Shown: positions 16,529-24,605 of the stretch, in pieces
Layout of the letters: each line of letters begins with the position of its first letter
Position numbering within the stretch: position 1 is the first letter of the stretch
The notes under the pieces: model-generated
What the model was told of the DNA's origin: nothing
The model's database searches: none
Seen by the model: the letters and a program-made list of their open reading frames with translations, nothing else
NCBI RefSeq assembly: GCF_003171655.1
Contig: NZ_QFZL01000003.1
Coordinates: forward strand, 124,001 to 188,000
Direction: 5' to 3'
DNA length: 64,000 nucleotides
Origin: Stakelama portus
GTDB lineage: Bacteria; Pseudomonadota; Alphaproteobacteria; Sphingomonadales; Sphingomonadaceae
Program-made: the position numbers and the translations under genes

Positions 16529-17524
16529 TCAGTCGTCTTCGTCCTCATAGCCTGAAAGCGCCAGCGCCCGGGCGCGGATCTGATGCAGCCCGCACCAATG
16601 GACCAGCGCATCTTCGCGGCCATGTGTCACCCAAACCTCGCGCGGGGCGATTTCGCGAATCGTGTCGGTCAGCTCGTCCCAGTCGGCATGATCGGACAGG
16701 ATGATCGGCAGCTCGACATTGCGTTGCCGTGCGCGCTGGCGCACGCGCATCCATCCCGACGCCATCGCGGTGACCGGATCGGGCAGCCGCCGCGACCAGC
16801 GATCATTGAGCGCAGAGGGCGGCGCCAGGATCAGTCGCCCCTGCAGCTCGCCCTTCGCCACGCCGGTCGCGGGCCGCAATTCGCCCAGATCGACGCCGAG
16901 TTCGCCATAAAGGTCGCACAGCCGCTGCAGCGCGCCATGGATATAGATGGGATCGTCGAATCCCATCGCGCGCAGCTCCGCAATCACCCGCTGCGCCTTG
17001 CCCAGCGCATAGGCGCCGAGCAGCACGCACCGTTCGGGCTCAGCACGCAGCCGCGCCAGCAGCTTGTCCATTTCGTCATGCGTTTCGGGGTGGCGGAATA
17101 CCGGCAGGCCGAAGGTCGCTTCGGTAATGAAGACGTCGCACGAAACCGGTTCGAACGGCGCGCAGGTGGGATCGGGCCGACGCTTGTAATCGCCCGATAC
17201 GATCACGCGCTCGCCGCGATGTTCGAGCAATATCTGCGCCGAACCCAGAACATGACCGGCGGGCAGATAGGTCACATCGACATCGCCGATCCGCAGCGTT
17301 TCGCCATAAGCAACCGGCACGCCGCTTTGCGCGCCATAGCGCACGCCCATGATCGCCAGCGTTTCGGCAGTCGCATGAACGACGCCATGGCCGCCGCGCG
17401 CATGATCGGCATGGCCATGCGTCACCAGCGCGCGTGGTACCGGACGCGACGGATCGACCCACGCATCGGCGGCGGGGACGTAAATCCCCTCCGGTTTCGG
17501 TTCGATCCAGTCTCCCAGCGGCAT
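16529..17524 (-). CDS. Ligase-associated DNA damage response exonuclease (metallo-beta-lactamase fold)
   Basis: Metal-dependent DNA nuclease of the MBL/beta-CASP fold, related to SNM1 and CPSF73. The 331-residue protein begins MPLGDWIEPKPEGIYVP and carries the metal motif VTHGHADHARGG, PAGHVLGSAQ, VSGDYKRR, and a late ILSDHADWDEL and WVTHGRED. This is the Exo component of the Lhr-Core/Exo/ligase/MPE repair cluster; a homologous Exo has been shown to be a Mn2+-dependent nuclease. ATG at 17524 chosen by family N-terminus. It is divergent from the Lhr-Core helicase 82 bases away. The partner ligase lies at 5122-6708. Confidence 0.92.
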   Translation of the reverse strand: MPLGDWIEPKPEGIYVPAADAWVDPSRPVPRALVTHGHADHARGGHGVVHATAETLAIMGVRYGAQSGVPVAYGETLRIGDVDVTYLPAGHVLGSAQILLEHRGERVIVSGDYKRRPDPTCAPFEPVSCDVFITEATFGLPVFRHPETHDEMDKLLARLRAEPERCVLLGAYALGKAQRVIAELRAMGFDDPIYIHGALQRLCDLYGELGVDLGELRPATGVAKGELQGRLILAPPSALNDRWSRRLPDPVTAMASGWMRVRQRARQRNVELPIILSDHADWDELTDTIREIAPREVWVTHGREDALVHWCGLHQIRARALALSGYEDEDD

Positions 17525-17606
17525 CAGGGTTAAATGGTTGCGGTGGCGCCGCGTTCCAGCCCCAGCCCTTTGCAACCTCGCGCTGCCGCCCTACCTCGGG
17601 CAGCGA

Positions 17607-20045
17607 ATGGATCCGCCGCTCCCCTTGTTCGAAAGCCCCGCCGAAACGCTCCCCGAGCCCATCCGGCGCTGGTTCGAAGCGCGCGGCTGGACACCGCGCC
17701 GTCATCAGCGCGAAATGCTGGCGGCGGCGCGCATGGGGCGACATGCCTTGCTCGTCGCACCCACCGGCGCGGGCAAGACACTGGCCGGGTTCCTGCCCAG
17801 CATCGCCGATCTGGTCGATCACCCGACCGATCGCCTCCACACGCTCTATATCTCGCCGCTCAAGGCGCTCGCCACCGATGTGCAGCGCAATCTGCTCACG
17901 CCGATCGGCGAGATGGACCTGCCGATCCGCGTCGAAACGCGCACCGGCGACACCCCGCATGATCGCCGTCAGCGCCAGCGTGCGCGACCGCCCGAAATCT
18001 TGCTGACGACGCCCGAAAGCCTAAGCCTGATGCTGTCCTATGAAGACAGTTTCACGCTGTTTTCCGACCTTAAAACCGTCGTCATCGACGAAATCCACGC
18101 CTTCGCCACCGGCAAGCGCGGCGATCTGCTCGCGCTGGCGCTGGCGCGGTTGCAGAAAATCGCACCCGGCTTCCGCCGCGTCGGCTTGTCCGCCACGGTC
18201 GCCGATCCCGACGGCTATCGCGGCTGGCTCGCCCCGCATGGCGATATCGACAGCGTCGCGCTGGTGCAGGGCGACAAGGGCGCCGATCCCGATATCGCGA
18301 TCCTGTTGCCCGATGGCCGCGTCCCCTGGGCCGGGCATTCTGGCCGCTATGCCATCGAACAGGTCATGGCGGAGATCGAGACGCACGGCACCACCATCGT
18401 CTTCTGCAACACCCGCGGGCTTGCCGAGCTTATCTTTCAGGATTTGTGGAAAGCCAATGCGATGAGCCTGCCGATCGGCATCCACCATGGCAGTCTGAGC
18501 ATTGAGGCGCGGCGCAAGGCAGAAGCGGCAATGGCCGATGGCAGGCTGCGCGCGCTGGTCGCGACGGCCAGCCTCGACCTCGGGCTCGACTGGGGCAATG
18601 TCGATTGCGTTATTCAGATGGGTGCCCCCAAGGGGTCGTCACGCCTGCTCCAGCGGATCGGGCGCGCCAATCACCGGCTCGATGAACCCAGCGAAGCGGT
18701 GCTCGTTCCGGGCAATCGCTTCGAATATCTCGAGGCGCGCGCCGCGCTCGATGCTGTCGATGACGGCGAGCTCGATCGCGACGATTTCCGCCCCGGCGGG
18801 CTCGATGTGCTGGCTCAGCATATCATGGCCTGTGCCTGCGCCGCGCCGTTCACTGCCGATGCAGTGCTGGACGAAATCCGCTCGGCGCTCCCCTATTCGG
18901 CGCTGACCCAGGAAGAATTTGACCGGGTGCTCGGCTTCATCGCCGATGGCGGCTATGCGCTGCGCGCGTATGACAAGTTCAAGCGGCTGACGCACGGGCA
19001 GGATGGGCTGTGGCGCCTCTCCCACCCCAAATTCGCCGCGCAGCATCGCCTGAATGCCGGGATCATTGTCGAAGCACCGATGCTCGACGTGCGGTTCCGC
19101 AACGGGCGCAAGCTCGGCAAGGTCGAGGAGCTGTTCGCCGCGTCGCTGTCGCCCGGCGACACCTTCTTCTTCTCCGGCATCGCACTCGAAGTCGAAGGGG
19201 TGAAGGATACCGATCTGATCGTCCGCGCAACAAGCCGCCCGGCGCGCGTGCCGAGCTATATGGGCCTGCGCCTGGCGATGACGACCAACCTTGCCGACCG
19301 GGTGCGTGGCTTTCTGGCCGATGCGTCGCAATGGGCGCGCTTCCCCGACGATGTCCGCGAATGGCTGGAGATGCAGCGCTACCGCTCGGCGCTGCCGCAA
19401 CCGGGGCAATTGCTCGTCGAAACCTTCCCGCATGAGGGGCAGCAGCATCTCGTCCTCTACAGTTTCGAAGGATGGAATGCGCATCAGTCGCTCGGCATGC
19501 TGATCACGCGGCGGATGGAGGCGCTGGGGCTCAAGCCGATCGGATTCGTCGCCAATGACTATGCGCTGGCCTGTTACGGGCTGGAGAAGATCACCGATCC
19601 GGCGGCATTGCTGTCGCCCGACATTCTCGAACATGAATTTGTCGACTGGGTGCAGGAATCGGCGTTGCTCAAACGCGCCTTCCGCGATGTCGCGGTGATC
19701 GGCGGGCTGGTCGAGCGCCAGCATCCCGGCAAGCGCAAGACCGGGCGCCAGGTCACCTTTTCGACCGACCTTATCTATGACGTGCTGCGCCGATATGAGC
19801 CCGACCATCTGCTGCTCCGCGCCGCCTGGGCCGACGCGCGCGCGCGGATGACCGATGTCGGACGGCTCGGCGACCTGCTCGACCGTGCGCAGGGCACGAT
19901 GCTCCATGTCGATCTCGACCGGGTAAGCCCGCTCGCCGTGCCGGTGCTGATCATGATCGGCCGCGAAAATGTGACTCAGGCCGCAACCGAGGACGCGATG
20001 CTGGGAGAAGCCGAAGCGCTCGCCGCGCTGGCGATGCAGCGTTAG
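17607..20045 (+). CDS. Ligase-associated DEXH-box helicase (Lhr-Core)
   Basis: Superfamily 2 DNA helicase of 812 residues. Motif I is PTGAGKTLAGFLP, motif II VIDEIHAF, motif III LSATVADP and motif VI QRIGRANHR, followed by the winged-helix and Lhr-Core domains. It has the length and motifs of the short Lhr form that is encoded with an MBL exonuclease and an ATP-dependent ligase. The ATG at 17607 starts MDPPLPLF; longer readings upstream lack a good start. Divergent from the exonuclease, and its last four bases overlap the end of hisZ on the other strand. Confidence 0.94.
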   Translation: MDPPLPLFESPAETLPEPIRRWFEARGWTPRRHQREMLAAARMGRHALLVAPTGAGKTLAGFLPSIADLVDHPTDRLHTLYISPLKALATDVQRNLLTPIGEMDLPIRVETRTGDTPHDRRQRQRARPPEILLTTPESLSLMLSYEDSFTLFSDLKTVVIDEIHAFATGKRGDLLALALARLQKIAPGFRRVGLSATVADPDGYRGWLAPHGDIDSVALVQGDKGADPDIAILLPDGRVPWAGHSGRYAIEQVMAEIETHGTTIVFCNTRGLAELIFQDLWKANAMSLPIGIHHGSLSIEARRKAEAAMADGRLRALVATASLDLGLDWGNVDCVIQMGAPKGSSRLLQRIGRANHRLDEPSEAVLVPGNRFEYLEARAALDAVDDGELDRDDFRPGGLDVLAQHIMACACAAPFTADAVLDEIRSALPYSALTQEEFDRVLGFIADGGYALRAYDKFKRLTHGQDGLWRLSHPKFAAQHRLNAGIIVEAPMLDVRFRNGRKLGKVEELFAASLSPGDTFFFSGIALEVEGVKDTDLIVRATSRPARVPSYMGLRLAMTTNLADRVRGFLADASQWARFPDDVREWLEMQRYRSALPQPGQLLVETFPHEGQQHLVLYSFEGWNAHQSLGMLITRRMEALGLKPIGFVANDYALACYGLEKITDPAALLSPDILEHEFVDWVQESALLKRAFRDVAVIGGLVERQHPGKRKTGRQVTFSTDLIYDVLRRYEPDHLLLRAAWADARARMTDVGRLGDLLDRAQGTMLHVDLDRVSPLAVPVLIMIGRENVTQAATEDAMLGEAEALAALAMQR

Positions 20046-21139
20046 AGCGCTTCGGGCCCGATATCGCCCAGCACATGCGTGCAGAGCTGGCGTTCGGGCG
20101 TATCGTCGTCGGTCAGCGCCGCGACAGTGACCCAGCCCTGCGCACGCAACGTCTTCGCGGTTTCAGCATCGGTGCCAAAGGGCAGGAACAGCCGCTCGCG
20201 CTTGCCGGTGCCAAGTCCGGCATCGAGCACCGGATCGACATACAGCGAGAAACCGACCGCGGGCTCTTCGCTGCCATCCTCACGCAGCACCATGTAACTG
20301 CCGCCGCGCCCGATTTCGTTGCGCACGCCACCCGCGAACAGCGAGAAACCGAGCCAGCTTTGATATTCAAAGCCATGGCGTTCGGTGGGGTCGAGCGTCA
20401 GCGCGGCGTGCGGGCTGACTCCGGCGGCGATTTCGGCAAGTCCGTCGAGGCGGCTGGTAAGCAGCCCTTCGCCGTCGAATGCGCGCAGGCGCGTCATCGC
20501 GGCATCGAACGGCCCTGCAGCTTCGATCAGCGGCAGATAGCGCGCATCGATCGCGGCAACCCCGCCCGCATCCTTGGCATCGAGCCGTTCGGCTAGCGTC
20601 GCAAGCGCGTCCGACGACAGCGTGTCACCGGCCAGCGCCGGCAACAGATCGGGCAGCGTGAAATCGATGGCGATCCTGTCGATCCCGGCGGCCTGCAATG
20701 CCTCGACCGCTACTGCCGTGACTTCGCGCGCCGCCGCGACGCTGTCGAGCCCGATCAGCTCGGCACCGATCTGGCGCATCGCACGTTCGGGACGCAGCTC
20801 GCTTGCCCGCAATTTGAGCACTGGTCCGGCATAGGACAGCCGTACGGGCCGCGGGTGATGCCCCATGCGCGTCGCGGCAATCCGGCCGACCTGCGCAGTG
20901 ATGTCGGGACGGATCGCCAACGTGCGCTGCGACACCGGATCGACGAAGCGCACCGCCTGTTCCATCCGCCCGGCCTTCAGCCGCCCGGCAAGCGAATCGG
21001 CGAATTCGGCAAGCGGCGGATCGACCTGTTCATAGCCATAGCCACGCGCAACGCGCAGCACCTCCGCCTCCAGCCGCGCGGCCGCGTCGGCGGACGGCGG
21101 CAGGCGATCGTGAAATCCTTCAGGGAGGAGTCCGGTCAT
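20042..21139 (-). CDS. hisZ: ATP phosphoribosyltransferase regulatory subunit
   Basis: Catalytically inactive histidyl-tRNA synthetase paralogue that joins the short HisG to form the first enzyme of histidine synthesis. The 365-residue protein begins MTGLLPEGFHDRLPP and shows class II synthetase-like blocks: VRFVDPVSQRTLAIRPDITAQVGRIAA and QIGAELIGLDS. Presence of HisZ implies a short-form HisG elsewhere. Its ATG overlaps the stop of the upstream DUF559 frame (ATGA), an odd junction because that frame ends in a REP-type repeat. It converges on the Lhr-Core gene, sharing four bases at the stops. Confidence 0.93.
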   Translation of the reverse strand: MTGLLPEGFHDRLPPSADAAARLEAEVLRVARGYGYEQVDPPLAEFADSLAGRLKAGRMEQAVRFVDPVSQRTLAIRPDITAQVGRIAATRMGHHPRPVRLSYAGPVLKLRASELRPERAMRQIGAELIGLDSVAAAREVTAVAVEALQAAGIDRIAIDFTLPDLLPALAGDTLSSDALATLAERLDAKDAGGVAAIDARYLPLIEAAGPFDAAMTRLRAFDGEGLLTSRLDGLAEIAAGVSPHAALTLDPTERHGFEYQSWLGFSLFAGGVRNEIGRGGSYMVLREDGSEEPAVGFSLYVDPVLDAGLGTGKRERLFLPFGTDAETAKTLRAQGWVTVAALTDDDTPERQLCTHVLGDIGPEAL

Positions 21140-21531
21140 TCTCTTTCCTCCCTCTCCCCGTCGGGGAGAGGGTCGGGGTGAGGGGCTGCGCCAAGCGCCT
21201 CGCCAATTGCGGCAAGCACTCCGTCCAGATTTTCACCGACGTCACGATTGGTGAAACGGATCACACGATACCCCTGCTTTTCCAACCAATTTGAACGCTG
21301 GGCATCCCTGCCAACAGAAATGCCATGACTTTCACCGTCGATCTCGACAACCAGCCTGTGCGAGCGCGCGACGAAATCGACGATATAAGCGCCGATAACA
21401 ACCTGGCGGGAGAATTTCACGCCTTCAAAGCGGCGACCGCGCAAAGCGCCCCACAGTTTCTGCTCAAATGGCGTCGGCTGGGTGCGCATTCTCTTGGCAC
21501 GATCGAGTAACAAAGGATCGATCTGCGGCAC
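21136..21531 (-). CDS. DUF559 (Vsr-like) endonuclease-domain protein framed by REP repeats
   Basis: Small protein of the DUF559 family, which shares the Vsr/PD-(D/E)XK nuclease fold. The core reads RMRTQPTPFEQKLWGALRGRRFEGVKFSRQ, then IVDFVARSHRLVVEIDGESH and RVIRFTNRDV, with the conserved D, E and D/H residues in place. The start is uncertain: the GTG at 21531, preceded by the purine run of the flanking repeat, gives a normal length (131 residues), while an ATG at 21573 lies inside the repeat. The C-terminal tail PHPDPLPDGEREE is translated repeat. Activity is unproven for this family. Confidence 0.78.
   Translation of the reverse strand: MPQIDPLLLDRAKRMRTQPTPFEQKLWGALRGRRFEGVKFSRQVVIGAYIVDFVARSHRLVVEIDGESHGISVGRDAQRSNWLEKQGYRVIRFTNRDVGENLDGVLAAIGEALGAAPHPDPLPDGEREERE
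21150..21187 (+). repeat. REP-type palindromic repeat, 3' side of the DUF559 gene
   Basis: A tight palindrome CCTCTCCCC-GTC-GGGGAGAGG (21151-21171) is followed by a G-rich tail GTCGGGGTGAGGGG. It resembles the widely dispersed CTCTCCCC/GGGGAGAG repeats of sphingomonad and other GC-rich genomes. It lies within the last codons of the DUF559 frame. A second copy in inverted orientation is at 21531-21568. Confidence 0.75.
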
Positions 21532-21568
21532 GGCCCCTCTCCCAACCCTCTCCCCAGCGGGGAGAGGG
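21531..21568 (-). repeat. REP-type palindromic repeat, 5' side of the DUF559 gene
   Basis: The palindrome CCCTCTCCCC-AGC-GGGGAGAGGG occupies 21546-21568, with its purine-rich tail (minus strand TTGGGAGAGGGG) pointing into the DUF559 gene. It is inverted relative to the copy at 21150-21187, so the two bracket the gene symmetrically. The tail could act as the ribosome-binding region of the DUF559 frame. It ends 11 bases from the serA stop. Confidence 0.75.
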
Positions 21569-21578
21569 CACAAGGAAG

Positions 21579-23156
21579 TCAGAACGCCAGCGCCATTGCG
21601 GTCTTCACGCCCGGAAGCGCGCGGATCTTTTCGACCAGATCGCCGGTCACTTCCTGATCGACCGAGAGGAGCAGGATCGCTTCGCCACCCGATTCGCGAC
21701 GACCAAGGTGGAAGGTGCCGATGTTGATCCCCGCCTCGCCCAGCGTGGTGCCGAGGCGGCCGATAAAGCCCGGCGCGTCTTCGTTGACGATATAGAGCAT
21801 GTCGCCGGCCAGATCGGCTTCGACCTTGATGCCGAACAGTTCGACCAGACGCGGCTTGGCATCGCCGAACAAGGTGCCCGCGACCGAACGCTCCCCGGCA
21901 TCGGTGTTCACCGTGACGCGCACCAGCGTGTGATAATCGGCTTCGCGCTCATGCCGCACTTCGCGCACGTCCAGCCCGCGCTCCTTGGCCAGATAGGGCG
22001 CATTGACCATGTTCACGGTATCCGAATAGCGCTTCATCAGCCCGGCAAGCACCGCGCCGGTGATCGGCTTCTGGTTGAGCTCGGCAGCGGCGCCTTCGAC
22101 TTCGATCGCAATCGAATTGAGCGCGCCATGCGCCAGCTGGCCGACCAGCGAACCGAGCTTTTCGGCGAGCGCCATATAGGGCTTGAGGCGCGGAGCCTCT
22201 TCCGCAGACAGGCTCGGCATGTTGAGCGCGTTGGTGACGCCGCCCGACAGCAGATAATCGGAAAGCTGCTCGGCGACCTGGATCGCGACATTGACCTGCG
22301 CTTCGTCGGTCGATGCGCCCAGATGCGGGGTGGAGATGAAATTGGGCGCGCCGAACAGAGCGTTTTCCTTGGCGGGTTCGGTGGCGAACACGTCGAGCGC
22401 GGCGCCCGCGATATGGCCGCTTTCGAGACCCGCCTTCAACGCCGCTTCGTCGATCAGGCCGCCGCGCGCGCAATTGATGATGCGCACGCCCTGCTTGGTC
22501 TTGGCGAGGTTTTCCGCCGACAGGATATTGCGCGTCTGATCGGTCAGCGGCGTGTGCAGCGTGATGAAATCCGCGCGCGCGAGCAGCGTGTCGAGATCGG
22601 CCTTTTCGACGCCGATTTCGATCGCGCGTTCGGGCGTGAGGAACGGGTCATAGGCGACGACCTTCATCCGCAGGCCCAGCGCACGGCTGGCGACGATCGA
22701 GCCGATATTGCCCGCGCCGATCAGGCCCAGCGTCTTGCCGGTCACTTCGACGCCCATGAAGCGGTTCTTTTCCCACTTCCCCGCCTGAGTCGAAACATCG
22801 GCTTCCGGAATCTGGCGGGCAAGCGCGAACATCAGGGCGATGGCATGTTCGGCGGTCGTGATCGAATTGCCGAACGGCGTGTTCATCACCACCACGCCCT
22901 TGGCCGAAGCGGCGGGGATGTCGACATTGTCGACGCCGATCCCGGCGCGGCCCACCACCTTCAAATTGGTCGCGGCTTCGAGGATGTCCCTGGTGACCTT
23001 GGTCGACGAACGAATGGCGAGGCCATCATAATCGCCGATGATCGCCTTCAGCTCATCGGGCGTCTTGCCGGTGATTTCATCGACTTCGATGCCGCGCGCA
23101 CGGAAGATTTCGGCGGCCTTGGGGGACATTTTGTCGGAGATCAGGACCTTGGGCAT
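21579..23156 (-). CDS. serA: D-3-phosphoglycerate dehydrogenase (long form)
   Basis: First step of serine synthesis: oxidises 3-phosphoglycerate to 3-phosphohydroxypyruvate with NAD. The 525-residue product has the NAD-binding motif GLIGAGNIGSIVA, the catalytic Arg in INCARGGLIDE, the Glu in DVFATEPA and the His in STPHLGAST. After the catalytic domains it has an allosteric substrate-binding domain and a C-terminal ACT domain (AGINIGTFHLGRRESGGEAI), so it is the type-1 long enzyme. An in-frame TTG lies two codons upstream; the ATG at 23156 gives MPKVLISDKM. serC is upstream, separated by a nested palindrome. Confidence 0.97.
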   Translation of the reverse strand: MPKVLISDKMSPKAAEIFRARGIEVDEITGKTPDELKAIIGDYDGLAIRSSTKVTRDILEAATNLKVVGRAGIGVDNVDIPAASAKGVVVMNTPFGNSITTAEHAIALMFALARQIPEADVSTQAGKWEKNRFMGVEVTGKTLGLIGAGNIGSIVASRALGLRMKVVAYDPFLTPERAIEIGVEKADLDTLLARADFITLHTPLTDQTRNILSAENLAKTKQGVRIINCARGGLIDEAALKAGLESGHIAGAALDVFATEPAKENALFGAPNFISTPHLGASTDEAQVNVAIQVAEQLSDYLLSGGVTNALNMPSLSAEEAPRLKPYMALAEKLGSLVGQLAHGALNSIAIEVEGAAAELNQKPITGAVLAGLMKRYSDTVNMVNAPYLAKERGLDVREVRHEREADYHTLVRVTVNTDAGERSVAGTLFGDAKPRLVELFGIKVEADLAGDMLYIVNEDAPGFIGRLGTTLGEAGINIGTFHLGRRESGGEAILLLSVDQEVTGDLVEKIRALPGVKTAMALAF

Positions 23157-23168
23157 TTTCAAACCTTT

Positions 23169-23301
23169 CGTCGCCCCTGCGCAGGCAGGGGCCTATCGCT
23201 GTTCGGTGCGCATGGCCGGCTGACACAAGGGCTGTGCGAATTGTGTCAGCGGCCAGCGATGCAATGGAGAGACATGGGCCCCTGCCTTCGCAGGGGCGAC
23301 G
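23169..23301. repeat. Nested palindromic repeat between serC and serA
   Basis: Outer arms at 23169-23193 and 23277-23301 (GTCGCCCCTGC...GGGGCC pattern) match at 24 of 25 positions in inverted orientation. An inner stem pairs 23214-23228 with 23241-23254 (GCTGACACAA / TTGTGTCAGC plus GGCC, one bulged base). The outer arm resembles the dispersed CCCCTGCGAAGGCAGGGG repeats of sphingomonads. The element fills the serC-serA gap almost completely and would fold in the transcript, where it could set the ratio of the two products. Confidence 0.75.
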
Positions 23302-23304
23302 GAA

Positions 23305-24462
23305 TCAGCCGGCCTTGGCAGTGGCATAGGCCCAGTCGAGCCAGGGGCCGAGCGCTTGAATATCGGCAGTGTCGACGGTCGCGCCGCACCAGATACGCAG
23401 CCCCGGAGGAGCATCGCGATAACCGGCGATGTCGAGCGCCGCGCCTTCCTTTTCGAGCAGCCCCGCCATCTTCTTGATGAAGTCGGTATCGGCGCCTTCG
23501 ACGGTCAGACACACGCTGGTCTTCGAGCGAATGCCGCTATCGACCGCGAGATGGCCGAGCCAGTCGCGATCCGCGACGATCTTGTCGAGCGCATGGGCAT
23601 TGGCGTCCGAGCGCGCGATCATGCCGTGCAGCCCGCCGATCGACTTGCCCCATTCGAGCGCGAAAATCGCGTCTTCGACCGCAAGCATCGACGGGGTGTT
23701 GATCGTTTCGCCCTTGAACACGCCCTCGGTGAGCTTGCCACCCTTGGTCAGGCGGAACACCTTGGGCAGCGGCCATGCCGGGGTGTAGCTTTCGAGCCGC
23801 TCGACCGCGCGCGGGCCGAGGATCAGCACGCCATGCGCGCCTTCGCCGCCCAGCACCTTCTGCCAGCTGAACGTGGCGACATCGATCTTGTCCCACGGCA
23901 GGTCATAGGCGAACACCGCGCTGGTCGCATCGGCGAAGCATAATCCTTCGCGATCGTCGGCGATCCATTCGCCATCGGGAACGCGCACGCCGCTGGTCGT
24001 GCCGTTCCAGGTAAACAGCACGTCGTTCGACCAGTCGACCGTGTCGAGATCGGGCAGCTGGCCATAATCGGCGCGCAGCACCGTCGGCTCGAGCTTCAAT
24101 TGCTTGACCGCATCGGTGACCCAACCCTCACCGAAGCTTTCCCACGCCAGCGTCGTCACGTCGCGCGCGCCGAGCATCGTCCACATCGCCATTTCAAAGG
24201 CGCCGGTGTCGGATCCCGGCACGATGCCGATGCGATGGGTGTCGGGCAGGTTCAGCATCTCGCGCATCAGGTCGATGCAATAGGCGAGACGCGCCTTGCC
24301 GATCTTCGAACGGTGCGAGCGGCCGAGCGAATCGGACGCGAGCTTTGCAGCATCCCAGCCCGGAGGCTTGGCGCAGGGACCCGAAGAGAAAAAGGGGCGT
24401 GCCGGCTTGGCGGCGGGTTTTGCGGACGCAATGGTGGCGTCGGCAGCAGTCGTATCAGTCAT
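23305..24462 (-). CDS. serC: Phosphoserine aminotransferase
   Basis: Second step of serine synthesis: transfers amino groups from glutamate to 3-phosphohydroxypyruvate, PLP-dependent. The 385-residue protein shows FFSSGPCAKPPGW, SHRSKIGKARL, the PLP lysine in FSWQKVLGGEGAHG and the substrate-binding INTPSML. This is the alphaproteobacterial/archaeal-like branch rather than the E. coli type. The first 20 residues are Ala-rich and may be a non-conserved extension. ATG at 24462. Its ribosome site is held in a hairpin at 24469-24484. Confidence 0.96.
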   Translation of the reverse strand: MTDTTAADATIASAKPAAKPARPFFSSGPCAKPPGWDAAKLASDSLGRSHRSKIGKARLAYCIDLMREMLNLPDTHRIGIVPGSDTGAFEMAMWTMLGARDVTTLAWESFGEGWVTDAVKQLKLEPTVLRADYGQLPDLDTVDWSNDVLFTWNGTTSGVRVPDGEWIADDREGLCFADATSAVFAYDLPWDKIDVATFSWQKVLGGEGAHGVLILGPRAVERLESYTPAWPLPKVFRLTKGGKLTEGVFKGETINTPSMLAVEDAIFALEWGKSIGGLHGMIARSDANAHALDKIVADRDWLGHLAVDSGIRSKTSVCLTVEGADTDFIKKMAGLLEKEGAALDIAGYRDAPPGLRIWCGATVDTADIQALGPWLDWAYATAKAG

Positions 24463-24510
24463 GTCAGTCTCTCCTTGCAGAGAGCACGCGCGGCGTTGGG
24501 ACCGCGTGGC
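24463..24510 (-). promoter_or_regulatory. serC leader with tandem hairpins covering the ribosome-binding site
   Basis: On the minus strand, CACGCG/CGCGTG (24485-24508) forms one hairpin and directly after it CTCTC-TGCAAG-GAGAG (24469-24484) forms a second. The 3' arm of the second holds the GGAG ribosome site of serC, six bases before the ATG. Tandem hairpins that hide the start region of serC recall the published serC RNA motif of alphaproteobacteria, but I could not compare the consensus. It may regulate serine synthesis at translation. Confidence 0.45.
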
Positions 24511-24605
24511 CCGTCGGCCGCACTAAAGATGGCGAGCCGGATGTCAATGGCCTGCGGGCGCCGCTTAACTTCTGAGTAACCACGATGTGCGATACCGGCT
24601 GAACG

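Noticed and set aside
15770-16555. Transposase or other gene inside the palindromic element
   Set aside because: The open frame crosses the element boundary into antisense of the next gene and has no transposase motif.
21468-23477. Long plus-strand open frame opposite serA
   Set aside because: serA is unambiguous on the minus strand; the antisense product is a typical Arg/Asp/His-rich shadow.
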